Below, in pieces: positions 50,819 through 62,766 of a stretch of 64,000 bases of DNA. A program made the translations under genes and the position numbers. This stretch comes from Bathymodiolus brooksi (taxonomy: Eukaryota > Mollusca > Bivalvia > Mytilida > Modiolidae): assembly GCA_963680875.1 (NCBI GenBank), contig OY804583.1, positions 32,725,331 to 32,789,330 on the forward strand, given 5' to 3'. The notes beneath the pieces were generated by a model, which was not told where the DNA came from, did not search any database, and saw only the letters and a program-made list of their open reading frames with translations. Within the stretch, counting starts at the first letter, position 1. Each line of letters starts with the position of its first letter.

Positions 50819-53800
50819 TATATATAATATATCTGCAGTAAGCGAGCTCATAAACAATGCATTTACATTCCTTCATCTAAATATTCAAAGTATTGTATCT
50901 AAGATAGATATGATCTCAGCTGAGTATTCTTGCCACGATATACTTTCGTTCACTGAGAGCTGGTTAAACGAAAATACATCTACCGACCAACAATGTTTAG
51001 AAATTCCCGATTATAAATTCCCCCCATTTCGACGAGGTAGATCTAATAAAGTAGGTGGTGGTGTCATCGTATATGTTAAGAATACTGTCAACTGCATAAT
51101 TAGATAATTAGACCTGATCTTCATGTAGGTAGTTTTGAGTGTATATGGTTAGAAATAAAGCTAAATAATAAAAAAATACTTGTACGGCACATTCTATATC
51201 CCACCAACTAGTGATCTGCAAGCCTGGAGAAATATTGAACATTCTATTGATCTAGCTCTAAATTGTAACTATGATATCATTTTGACAGGAGACTTCAATA
51301 TTAATCAACTTAATAACAATATAAATGATAAAATTGGGTCACTAATGACCCAATTTAGTCTGCATCAACTTATAACTGAACCTACATATGTAACTGAACA
51401 CAGTTCATCTTTATTGGATTTGATTCTCGTAAGTAACCCATTAAGTGTACTTTTCACAGATGTTGGTGCTTCACTGCTCGAACAGGTTAGGTATCATTTA
51501 CCTGTGATTGGTTTACTACACCGTTCTAGTAAACCATCGACATCTTATAAAAGGAAAATATTTCTTTACGACAAGGGTGATTTTGACTCGTATAGACAAC
51601 ATCTTACAGATGTTGACTGGGAGACTTTGTTTGGACATAACGACGTAGACACAAGTGTAGACATTATAACAAACACGATTTTAAATATAGCAGATAATAC
51701 TATTCCTAACAGATTTATAACGGTACAGAAAGATGGCCGACCAAGGATTACTACAAGTATCAAGAAATTCATACGTAGGAAAAATCGAATCCATAAAAAA
51801 GCAAAATATAAAAATTCTATAAACCATTGGGAAAAGTATCGTATAATCAGGAACAAATGCAATAATTTGATAAAAATGGCAAAGAATGATTATTTTTCAA
51901 CAATATCCGACAAAAATTATAGCAGAATCATCTGGTAGTAAAAATTGGTGGAATCTTGTTAAAAGACTACTTGGTTCAACTAAAAATCGTTCAATACCCC
52001 CCTTACAAACAGACGATGACTTAATGTGCGACAATTTTGCAAAATGTGAGTTAATTATCGACTTTTTCAGTAAACAATCAAACCTGGACGACTCTAATTC
52101 CACAGTTCCGGAACCTAATGATCCACTTTATGACAAACTGACACAACTACACATTACAGAAACTGACATAGAAGATGTTCTACAATTGCTCGACACTACA
52201 AAAGCAACTGGACCAGATTTAATAAACCCACGACTTATAAGAGAAGGGGCTTCCATTTTGAAGTTTCCATTGTGTCTGTTATTTAACTTGTCTCTGTCAA
52301 CTTGTAGATTCCCGACAAAGTGGAAGCTGGCAAATGTCACTCCAGTCTTTAAGAAAGATAATCCGAGTAAGGTAAATAATTACAGACCTATTTCTCTAAT
52401 TAGTGTCTTGGGCAAGGTAATGGAAAGATGTATTTATAAACATGTCTATAATTATTTACTCAAAAATAGTATTATTACCCCACAACAATCAGGGTTCACT
52501 CCTGGTGAATCTGCAATTAACCAACTTCTTCTAAGTCTCACAAAAGAATTCGGAAAAGCTTTAGACGAAGGAAAAGAAATACGCGTAGTTTTTTGTGATA
52601 TAAGTAAAGCTTTTGACAGGGTTTGGCATAAGGGTTTACTTAATAAATTAGAAAATATTGGGACACAAGGGTCTTTATTGTTATGGATAAACAATGATCT
52701 TACAGACAGAAAACAACGAGTGGCTATAGAAAGCGCACATTCTAAATGGCGCACTATCAAAGCCGGGGTTCCCCAGGGATCTATTCTAGAGCCTCTATTT
52801 TTTTATAATATTTATAAATGACATTGTCACAGAAATTCACTCATCTATAAAACTATTTGCTGATGATACTAGCTTGTATGTTATTGTTGATAACCCTCGT
52901 GAATCGGTAATAACGTTAAATAACGACATGGCAACAATTCATGCATGGTCCATTAAGTGGCTAGTAAACTTTAACCCTCAAAAAAACAGAAACTATGACG
53001 AGCACTAGAAAGATTAACAAACCCTTTCATCCGCCTCTTATAATGAATAATACAATAATTAATCAAGTAACAGAACATAAACATCCCGGCTTAGAAAATG
53101 CAAATGACGGTAACTGGCAAAAACATATTGATCTAATAACAAAGAAAGCTTTTATTAGAGTTAACATACTAAGAAAATTCAAATTTATTCCAGATAGGAA
53201 GACCTTAGAAAAGATTTATCTTACCTTCATTCGGCCGATTTTGGAATATGCAGACGTCGTATGGGATAATAAGACATTGTTCTTGATAAAAAAATTAGAA
53301 AATGTTCAAATAGACGCTGCTAGAATCGTCACTGGGGGAACTCGATTAGTATCTATTAATAGTTTATATAAAGAGACGGGTTGGGAGACGTTACAGGCAA
53401 GACGGGAAAATCACCAAAAAAATATTTTTATAAAATGGTAAACGGTCTTGTTCCTCCTTACCTTAGTGCAATTGTTCCCTGTAACTTTGAAAATATTCAT
53501 GACTACAACACTAGACAGGCGTAAGTATCCACCCAGTACGTACTAGAACAACCTTGTATAATAATTCTTTTCTACCCTCTACTGTAAGATTATGGAACAG
53601 CGAACTCAATAACATCAATAAGAGATAGCAAGTCTCCTTCATCTCTGAAATCCTATTATAAATCAAAATGTATAAAGAAACCTATTTATTATTACTCAGG
53701 AACTCAAATAGGACAAATCCTTCACATGAGATTATGAACTGCATGTAGCTCTCTAAACTATCATCTATTCCTAAAAAAATGTAGTAGATTCGCCCAACTG

Positions 53801-54356
53801 TAGTTGTCATCAAGGGGTCACTGAAACTAACTCGCATTATCTTTTTTATTGTCATAGATTCAACGATTCGAGAAATCGGTATATCGAATCAATTGATATT
53901 CCTATGAACTTGACAGTTGACTGTTTACTTTTGGGATCACCTGACCTCACAGACCATCAAAATAACAGTTTATTTTTAAATGTACAAAAGTTTATAATAA
54001 ACAGTAAACGTTTCATCTAACATCAGCAGTACTTAGTTCCCTTATTTCTTTCTTCTTTTTTCTTCTTTTTTAATTACTTTGAATCAAACATTTTTTACAT
54101 CAAACACCAGATCACTTTCTTTGTTTTATCTTCTTATACCTTCTGTAATTTATATCAAATTTATTAGTTAGTTCTATTTGCTTCTCCCCTTAGAGATTCA
54201 CAGTATATTATATATGAAATTTATTCCTACGGATAGGGATTAATATAAGTTCTTGTAACTTGTTTCCCAATCCTATTAATTACTTCTTATTATGTAATGT
54301 ATATAGCTGAATATTGTAATGTTATATTTAATTAATTAATAAAATATGCTTAAACT
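50819..54356 (+). pseudogene. Non-LTR retrotransposon (APE endonuclease + reverse transcriptase), 5'-truncated and inactive
   Basis: A 3.5-kb LINE in four main frame segments. The APE-type endonuclease starts around 50,850 (FLHLNIQSI, LSFTESWLNE, GGGVIVYVKN) and continues after frame changes near 51,110 and the A-run at 51,170 (GTFYIPP, LTGDFNIN, LLDLILVSNP). The catalytic SDH is RYH here. The reverse transcriptase (51,886-52,900) shows VTPVFKKDNPSKVNNYRPIS, QSGFTPGESAINQL, FCDISKAFDRVWH, GVPQGSIL and, after a T-run frameshift at about 52,800, FADDTSLY. Then come IRPILEYADVVWD and AARIVTGGTRLVS (52,995-53,441) and a Cys/His-rich C-terminus near 53,790-53,850, ending about 54,017, followed by a 3' UTR. 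It resembles the Jockey/CR1 group; the exact clade is open. Flanking 12-bp duplications mark its ends. Confidence 0.88.
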
Positions 54357-54368
54357 AATATATGATCA
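54357..54368. repeat. LINE target-site duplication, right
   Basis: aatatatgatca, identical to 50807-50818. Confidence 0.65.
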
Positions 54369-54510
54369 GTGCCAACAGGAAATGGATTCTAAGTTTCGGC
54401 ATAGAATGGACAATCGGAGTGAAGTACAGGACATATACTTTTAATTAAACAACATTATTAAGAAAAGACTGGTGAAACGCGCTAATCTGGGTCACGGGTC
54501 ACTGTGATCG

Positions 54511-54858
54511 GGCGGCTGTATCGAGAAACAGATACGATGTTGAAAAAACTGTTGATACTCATAAAATATTGATAAATGCAATAAAATTTTATGTTTGTCT
54601 TCAAGAAATATGATAGACAAAACCATGTGTGAAGTTTTATGACGAAATATCTCCGATTTCTATGTAAATTTACGAGTTGAAGTTGCGGCTGTATCGAGAA
54701 ACAGATAAGGTGTTGAAAAAACTGTTGATACTCATAAAATATTGATAAATGCAATACAATTTTATGTTTGTCTTCAAGAAATATGATAGACAAAACCATG
54801 TGTGAAGTTTTATGACGAAACATCTCCGAATTCTATGTAAATTTACGAGTTGAAGTGG
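54511..54858. repeat. 173-bp direct tandem duplication
   Basis: cggctgtatcgagaaacaga occurs at 54513 and 54686, and the following 170 bp match nearly throughout (ttgaaaaaactgttgatact, caaaaccatgtgtgaag, aatttacgagttgaagt). Confidence 0.93.
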
Positions 54859-56087
54859 AGAAACACCCACAGGTAATTTTAGCGATGTATTTTTATCTTG
54901 GACAAGAATAATGGTCGGCCTGATTGGATGACCGATTTAAAACACACTAACTCCGCATGGTAAAAAGATGTATGTAAAAGAAATCTATGTTATATTTATT
55001 CATTTGTTTGATTCTGGAATATTGTTGATCATTGATTTAAACAAGAGAAAAGGGAAAAAGGGGGGGGGGGGGGGGGGGGTGAATTTTACTTGTGAATTTT
55101 ATAGTTAAATAAATATTATGTTTCGACAGTTTAAAGAGAAAAATAAAAATTTGTTGCGACTAAAGCTTAAATCAGCGTTAAAAATTGAACAAATATCAGT
55201 GGTTTTGTAAATGAGATTTATTTTAAATAGAAAATCTGAAATTATTATTTATTAATTTATTATTAATGATACAATTTTATATCCCTTGGGAGGGGGAGAT
55301 GGCTATGATGAAAATGTGAAATAAAAACACAGGACCGGACATTAAGCAAAAATAATAATACAGGATTAGTTTTTTATTAAAAAAATCGAGGACCCCTGTG
55401 TCCATGAAATATATTTTTTTTAAAGTTAATAATATGAAATATTGACATCCGCACTTGCCTTTTGGACAGCACATTTCTGTGTCCACACTTGTTTGAATAA
55501 AAAATAACTATCCAGTTTAAAAATAACAAAACCAAAAATTAAAAAGGAAACCGTACAGCTTCTTTACATGAAACGATTAATTTATTTAAAAAATGGACAA
55601 TCGTTAGAACTTCTTGTTTCGCCCCTAAAGAACGATCGGCCCTAAATAAAAGTCGTCCCCGATTTATCTCGGCCCAAAAAACTCCTTTGCAATAGAATTA
55701 ACTGGGTAAGTCGAATTGAAGAACAAAGAAAAATAATCAAGAATGATGAAGAAAAGAACCCAAATCTACAATTTGTACATGTACATGTTTATGCATAGAT
55801 GCGATTCTCGCCTGTAGGCTGTGCCTAATCCATATTAAACTGTTGCTATCAGAATCTGCTGTAAGTTGTCTTTTACGTGTAAGGAGTGTGTCCTTTACAT
55901 CCCGCGCTAAGGAATGTATTAAATTCGTTCCACACAGCTGTCTGGTGTCCCTTGCACATAAAGTCGGCGTTTTCCTAGAGGAAGTCATTTGTTATTTTAT
56001 TTATGCCAAATTCGCAGTCATGTTAAGGTTGTCCATCAATACGGTTGTTGTGAATCATGTCAATTCCGACCACGTTCCGATTTTTCT
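54859..56087. other. No gene; 20-base G run
   Basis: AT-rich spacer with 20 consecutive G at 55060-55079. A region around 55,750-56,080 is slightly less AT-rich and has open frames on both strands, but I see no motif to support a gene. Confidence 0.5.
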
Positions 56088-56691
56088 ATTGAATGTTGGA
56101 ACTGTTCCAACAGTGTGATATATATTCTTACATTTTAGTATACATTTTAGATTATGAAAAAAACCAGCTGAGTTGCAATTGTTAAAATAAAAATATGGTT
56201 GTGATCGTCTTCCGTAATTAAAATCGTCAAAATGAAATACAACCGAATCAAATGGTGACTTGCTTCAACCTCATTTAAAATATACCTTGACATTCTTTCA
56301 AACTTGTCAATCACGTTCACGATCTTTTATTACAACACTATTTCACTCAAGTGTGCATTTTTTCCTGTTCTAGTAAAAGGACTTTATCAAACAGAATCAT
56401 ACAGTTTACATGTAATGCAGTTAATACGCATTTAAGAGCCCCAACTTTATACTGCTCATGCTCAGATGCTAAGATACATAGCACGGTCTGTGCAATATTG
56501 ATTGATTGATTGATTGATTTATTTATTTATTTGTTTATTTATGCTTTGGTGTCAGTGTTTCAACTGTTGACAGAGTTTTAAATTCAACATGGGTAGACTT
56601 AATTACCTTTCATCTTAACTGAACTTGAGCCGTCGTGGTCGTATGGTAGTTGAATTTACAACTACCTGTGCAATCGTTGCCTATCACCACT
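56088..56691. repeat. Local duplication, copy A (604 bp)
   Basis: Begins attgaatgttggaactgttcc and ends inside a SINE head at ctatcaccact. The same order of blocks occurs in copy B: ccagctgagttgcaattgtt, gatcgtcttccgtaatta, ggactttatcaaacagaatc, aagagcccc, ggtgtcagtgtttcaactg, attacctttcatcttaactg. Includes a gatt/ttta microsatellite at 56494-56530. Confidence 0.88.
56630..56691 (+). mobile_element. SINE head fragment
   Basis: gagccgtcgtggtcgtatgg through cctatcaccact, the first 60 or so bases of the 34-kb and 58-kb SINE. It stops where copy B of the duplication starts, so the duplication breakpoint lies inside the SINE. Confidence 0.8.
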
Positions 56692-58062
56692 ATTGAATGC
56701 TGGAACTGTTCCGACAGTGTGCTATATATTTTTTCATTTTAATATAGGTAATGAAAAAAACCCAGCTGAGTTGCAATTGTTAAAAAAAATATGGTTGTGA
56801 TCGTCTTCCGTAATTAAAATCGTCAAAATGAAATACAACCGAATTAATATCAAATGGTGGCTTGTTTCAACCTCATTTAAAATATACCTTGACATTCTTT
56901 CAAACTTGTACATCACGTTCATAATCTTTTATTAGAACACCAGTTCACTCAGGTGTACATTTTTTTCCTGTTCTAGTTAAAGGACTTTATCAAACAGAAT
57001 CATACAGTTTACATGTAATGCAGTTAGTACGCATTTAAACCACAGAAGAATATTTCTATTTTCCACACCTTGTGGTGAGGGGTCGATATTGTGCATGCGA
57101 AATATTAATTGCAAACCCCATTGACTGGCTATTTGCTGCCTGTCTAGAATATTTTATTGTTTTCTCGATCGACAATTCAGAAGATAGAAAACAATATGAT
57201 GAATATTGTCTGTCAATCATGCAAACAATAACTTATGCACATGACAGAACGCATTTTGAATGCACTACATACACAAACTTTTGATCCATCATTTGTCCAT
57301 TGGAGGTTGATTTAAGAGAATGAAACTGATAGAAGTTAAAAAGTTTAATTTGGGCGCAAAATGGGAAACTTTATATAATTTATGAAAATGTGATGTGAAT
57401 TTTAGGGATCCTCAGATTCAAATCCATTCATCTACTTTTCTACACTTTTATACATATACATATGTATACCCATTATTTCAAATGATAGTAATGTTATTTT
57501 AAAATATTTCCACTTTGTTTTACTTATCGTTTTCTTTTAAGAGCCCCAGCTTTATACTTCTTATGCTCAGCAACGGACCACCTTCGTCAATTGTCTTAGC
57601 TCATCGATGATGATGATATTCACTAAGATAAATAGCACGGTCCGTACAATATTTATTTATTTATTCATGCTTTGGTGTCAGTGTTTCAACTGTTGACAGA
57701 GTTTTAAATTCAACATGGGTAGACTTATAGAAAGTGTGTAATCGTAAAATTCAATGGCCAACCATCCCAGTCTGGTGGCAAAAGAAAAGGGTATTGTTCT
57801 GATATGCCTAATGTTGTGTCTGCAACTGACGGAACTTCACATGAGATACAAATTCCATCCAATGAACCCCAACAAAAAACATACTTTCAGCAAACCAATT
57901 CTTTTCATTGATTGATATGAAAAGAAAGTTTATAAACAGTGATAATCATAAATTCCATCAATATCAATAAAACAATTACCTTTCATCTTAACTGAACTCG
58001 AGCCCTCGTGGTCGTATGGTAGTTGAATTTACAGCTACCTGTGTAATCGTTGCTTATCACCA
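56692..58062. repeat. Local duplication, copy B, with two extra segments
   Basis: Matches copy A but is longer by two segments: about 57,043-57,537 between gcatttaa and ttaagagcc, and about 57,726-57,973 between gggtagactta and attacctttc. Copy A either lost these or copy B gained them. The second segment has an open frame of about 60 codons (NGQPSQSGGKRKG, PSNEPQQKTYFQQ) with protein-like composition but no recognised domain. Confidence 0.82.
57260..57308. repeat. 49-bp perfect inverted repeat, left arm
   Basis: Exact reverse complement of 58230-58278; begins atgcactacatacacaaac and ends gtccattggaggtt. Confidence 0.95.
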
Positions 58063-58235
58063 CTTAAGTTGGGAGTTTGAACCCCATTCATGGCGAGGTG
58101 TACTCGATAAAACATTATGTGATAAAGTTTGTCAGTGACTTGCGACAGATCTGTTGATTTCTCTGGGTACTCCAATTTCCGCCACAAAAGTAGTAACTGA
58201 AATATTTTTGAAAGTGGTGTTAAACACCTAACCTC
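57990..58235 (+). mobile_element. tRNA-derived SINE, near full length
   Basis: Head gagccctcgtggtcgtatgg, B-box-like gagtttgaacccc, catggcgaggtgtactcg, cttgcgacagatctg, gggtactccaatttccgcc and the end block gtggtgttaaacacc. Same family as 33,795 and 34,252. Confidence 0.85.
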
Positions 58236-58278
58236 CAATGGACAAATGATGGATCAAAAGTTTGTGTATGTAGTGCAT
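58230..58278. repeat. 49-bp perfect inverted repeat, right arm
   Basis: Begins aacctccaatggac directly at the SINE end and is the exact reverse complement of 57260-57308. Confidence 0.95.
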
Positions 58279-59109
58279 AACATAAAACACCTTTGAGTCA
58301 TAATGTGGCATATCTTTACAAGTACCAATAATACTACAACAATAATGTTTCCCACACAATTATGGGAACTGTTATACACATATCATGTCATTAAACAATG
58401 TACTGAAAAAGAAACAACTTCACTTTCAAATTTCACACAAGCTTAAAATACAAACAATGCATGTTTTGTGTCAACATATTTAACTAGAGACTTCATATTC
58501 AGAGAAATATGTAAGAGTGTTCATCATTGACGCAATATCGTGCGCAACGTCACACGCATTGTCGTTTGAACTCAAAAGGAATGGAGCGCATTCTGAAGTG
58601 GTCAATAAACCACAATATCCGATAATAGCCGCAGATCCATTGTAAATGAATGTATCAATATGAAAATCATTAAACGAGAAAGGACTACAGAGAAATTGGA
58701 AGTTATCTATCCTAAAAGAACACTTCTTTCACTCGTCATTAGACATCTTATTACTTATTATTTAATCAAAAAAGTTTTTACATTTACGATCTATGCAGGT
58801 ATATAGTACGTTTGACTTCTATAAATCTCCAGAATAAAAGTTCTTAAAGGTTTAAGTAGAAGTAATTTGTAAGTATTTTAACTAATATTCCGTCGTCTCC
58901 GGGAATTGAATATTTTTTTTCTTTTGATCAGCTAATCCAAATTTTTGTATTTATGTTTATGTATTCAAATATAACAAGGTTTGTTTGTGGTTGTACAGTT
59001 CTAGTTTTTATTTAATTGATGCATTTAGAAAAGTAAAATAATTAACATATTTTTCCGGGTTTTTGTTCCACATCGTTCCTTCTATGAGCAGAATAATAAA
59101 CTAACCCCA
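58279..59109. other. No recognisable feature
   Basis: AT-rich intergenic sequence with no gene or repeat family that I can name. Confidence 0.55.
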
Positions 59110-59415
59110 TGTCTAATCGAAATAAAATTCTTGGATAATGACCCCGGATATTTTCCACTTGTAAACACTTATTACCGGGTTGTAACTAGATTAACACGAC
59201 GAGTGTCACTAATGGAGCAGGAACTGCTTACCCTTCCGGAGCACCTGAGTTCTCCCCCGGTTTTTACCGGGTTCGTGTTACTCGATCTTTAGTTTTATAT
59301 GTATGTTTTGTATATCGTTGTTTGTCCTTTTTCTGTTAACCATTGTGTTGTCTGTTCTTCTTCGAAATACGGATTCTGATTACCCCATTGGTATCTTCAA
59401 ACTCTTCTTAAGGAT
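59110..59415 (+). repeat. Penelope 3' tail / dispersed mussel-type repeat (copy 3)
   Basis: Contains cttattaccgggttgtaac, tgtcactaatggagcagg, aactgcttacccttccgg, agcacctgagttctcccc, gttcgtgttactcgatc and ccattggtatcttcaaactc, in the order seen at 40.7-40.95 kb. Its left end also has a cggatattttcc block comparable to the last Penelope codons. Confidence 0.7.
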
Positions 59416-60834
59416 ATGTTGGATTGTGCCCAAAAAATATCTACTCCCTTTGGATCAATCTATTTTACTTCATTTTAGAAGTAGCATCGATAGACCATTA
59501 AACCTACCTCAGTATCCCGGTAGTAATAACTATTTCAGTATCCCGGAAGAAAATATATAATCAATAATTGGGGGCTTATGAAAAAAAAACTATCTTGGAT
59601 GAAGTGGTGTTTATTTTATTTTCATCTTATATAACTGTTAAGTGCCGACATACCATCGTTTTTTACGACAAAGATTGCTTCTCAAACATCAAAACGTCAT
59701 CTAAGCGCTTGTAATATTTGAACATTTTCCCGTCGTTTATCAAGAAATTTAGCACCAAAAAATACTTTAACAGTATTTATGTTTTATTTATTTTTAATAA
59801 TCTGGTAAAATATGTTTCTGGTGTACGAATACGGAGGCGCTTAATTTCTTCGAAAACCGTCGAAATATCGCGGGCAAATTCCACGAAATACAGAAAACAA
59901 ATAACGCTCATGACGTCACAATGACGTCAAACACGTATCGATTTTGTTGGAAACAAGTTTTAACATCAAAAGTATGATGTCGTCTATAAAATAAAACACA
60001 TCAAATTTTAATCAAGTATTTTCTAAGATAATGATTCATTAAATATGGGGCCATATATGGCACTTATAGTCCGCAGTTCTTTTTATCGTATTGACGCCGA
60101 ACTGCATGCACTGAGTTTTTCTCCTGGTTTCAATGTACACAAACTGTATTTAAAATAAATACAATGATTTACAGAAACATAAGTTATTAACTGATGAATT
60201 TCATTACTTGAAAGAATCATAACATGTACAGAGATTGTGTATATATACATAATGGTCTCATATATACAATCAGAAAAGTGAAAATATTGATTTTAAGGGT
60301 CTGGCCGAGGTTATAAATAAATTAATATTTAACAACCTCCACAATCCTCCACCAGCAAAATATTTTGATACAATCATTAACCCTCTATACTCAAAACAAC
60401 TGCTCAATTTGGTGTTGGTGGAAAACTGCAGAGGTATATAAAATAGCTAAATTGTACATCGAATATGTCGTTTATAGTCCATTTTTAGCATTATCCGTCT
60501 AATTATGATGTCATTATGACGTCATAGCGCACCCAGTTTCACGAAAGATATATTTTTTGAAAATTGATATATATAGCAATTAAATTAGTAAATTGTTTTT
60601 ATTCTATGTCAAGCATTATTTTTTAATAAAATGTGGGGCTAATTTTGCACTTTAGCGTCTCTTCCTCTTTGTAAAATATTTATCTACATCAGATTTTGGA
60701 TGAAAAGATCGGTTTATCTGCCTATATATTTAAACAATTGTATGTCAGAATACTACACAAAAACAAATATTTTGCATGGGATGACCTAAATATGAAATAC
60801 AATGTCCACTATCACGTGACTGTGTAATATGATT
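59416..60834. other. No gene; diverged direct repeat with TGACGTCA motifs
   Basis: tgacgtcacaatgacgtca at about 59,911-59,929 and ttatgacgtcatagcg at about 60,514-60,530 are each followed at a similar distance by atggggccatatatggcact and gtggggctaattttgcact. This suggests two old copies of one repeat. The TGACGTCA octamer is the CRE palindrome; whether it works as one is unknown. Confidence 0.45.
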
Positions 60835-62766
60835 TCAATCAATTTCACACACCAGCACTTTAGAAATGTCATAGGGAGTCAACATAAATCTGTTGTTATT
60901 TTCTTTAAACCGTAAAACCCAAGGGCTGTCAGTTATCGTGCTGAAATCAGAAAGTGGAATAATCCTTATACATTTACCATCAGATGTCAACTGATGAATG
61001 TTTTTTGACCAATGTCCTACGATGTAGATATTTCCGTCACAATCAGAATCATGGCTGCGCGGCCAACTCAACCGGTCACTTTTGTATGTAAAATTTGGTA
61101 GAAACACACTCCACTGAAGATCCACTGTCGCTATAGATAATTTCTCCCTTACAAGAAGATGAAGCGAATCTAGTGTAGTCATATCCTGTTTTTATTTCTC
61201 TGATTTGTGTACCTGTTGTAGGATCGATCCATGATATAGTACCGATATTTGCAGCGATGTACTCATCTTCTACGCAAGAAATCCCCCACGCACAGATGTC
61301 TATGGTGAATAGCCTACATAATGTCAACAGCTTTGGATCTATTAAATAAACTTTCGTCGACGATGTAGCCACTGCTACTGTTAGATCATTTACTTTTGTA
61401 ATATCAGTTGGGTTGCTGTCGATTTTCAGTTCTTTCTTTTGAACCCCTTGATCATCATACATGACAATTCTGTTTTTTGACGTTATCTGTAATTATGACG
61501 TCATCATTGAAGAATATTCCACTTAGATATCGAGTTTCACCAGATTGAAATGCACCGACGTCAATTGTAAATAACACATTTATTTTTCCCCTTTGAAAAT
61601 TCACCTTTTTCTTCTCCTCCTTATCAATAGGATAGTGTGGGTTAATTTCTGTTGTCTTAATATGGCCAATAGACGTCATGTTTTGTATCAAATCCTCTGG
61701 TGTAAATGATACTGATATATCTGTCATTTCACGAAACAACTTAGAAATGTCATCATCCATGCGTGGAACTTTCTCCAGAAGTTCATCAAAATTAACCAGA
61801 CATTGTATTTCCGATCCTTTTGACAAGCAAGCCTCAAACATGTCCCTCCAGTTATCAACAGTGCTTTTTAAACTGGATAATTCAGTGACGTCATCATTTA
61901 ATCTTATATCAATCGTTTTCTTTGTGCTTGTCATCTTATTACGTAGTTTGTCTTCAATTTCGCCAAGGCGTTTATTTACAGATTCGCGAACCTTACTGAT
62001 TTCAGCCAAAACTGCATTCGTTTCTTCTTCAAAATTACTAACGTTGTATTTACGCTTTTATGTATTTCACTTAACTTGACGCTCGTGTCCTTCAATTTTG
62101 TCAAGAGTTCTATTGCTTTACTGGATTCCTTTACCCCATATACTGCTTTGTCTATAGTGACCACGTGTTCACATTTCCTATGGTGGACTGTAGCACACAC
62201 GGTACAGCAAGACTTAGAGTGATCATTACAGTATATTTCTATTGTTTTTTTTCTGGGTGTTCAGTGCAGGGAACAACACCACTTATACAAGAATCAATAT
62301 TACTTTCCTTTATATCCTTTATTGGTATCATCGAATGCTGTAATGAAACTTTAAAAGATCTATGCCAATTTTCATACGTTTCGTAGTACGCCTCCTCATA
62401 TACAATACACCATGACATTGCTTTATTAGATTTACCCTTCCGTTCTCAAGAGTTACAAAATTTCTCATATTTGATGATAGCGTTTCGATTCAGCAATGAA
62501 AGAACAAAGCGATTTCCTGGTAATTGTTTGGACCATGTCTCTGGTTTTCCTCCCCTTTCTTCGAACGACACAAGTTGACGACATATCGGACATTTGAAAC
62601 CTGTTGATGTATCTCTCTTTACAGACGACGTGATATATGTATGAATGCACGTTTCACAGAACGTATGAAGACACGGTATATATTTCGGCACTTTGAACAT
62701 CTCTAGACATATAGTACAAGTCAGTAGATCACCAACAGCTTTGTCAACACTTGTAAAATTGGTCAT
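60835..62766 (-). pseudogene. TRIM-family (RING, B-box, coiled coil, beta-propeller-like) pseudogene
   Basis: Intronless, about 640 codons in five frame segments. From the ATG at 62766: a RING finger (CTIC, PCLHTFCETC, CPIC); a degenerate B-box 1; a B-box 2 (CTEH, CNDH, CCTVC, HHRKCEH) at about 62,280-62,170; a coiled coil (61,900-62,100); and a C-terminal region with NHL/propeller-like repeats such as NIYIVGHWSKNIHQL and PWVLRFKENNNRFMLT, ending VCEID. Such proteins are ubiquitin-ligase candidates, expanded in bivalve immunity. Breaks: a TGA at 62446 in place of a B-box 1 cysteine, and frameshifts near 62,244-62,252 (A-run on the coding strand), 62,045, 61,472-61,477 (A-run) and 61,080-61,130. 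In B-box 1 three expected cysteines read tyrosine (VYEEAYYETYEN). It is almost certainly not translated whole. Confidence 0.85.

Noticed and set aside
54482..54870. Minus-strand open frames of 113 and 66 codons
   Set aside because: They only reflect the 173-bp direct duplication and are low in complexity.
57043..57537. Possible piggyBac insertion, since the extra segment lies between two TTAA
   Set aside because: No terminal inverted repeats at the edges, and TTAA is frequent in AT-rich DNA.
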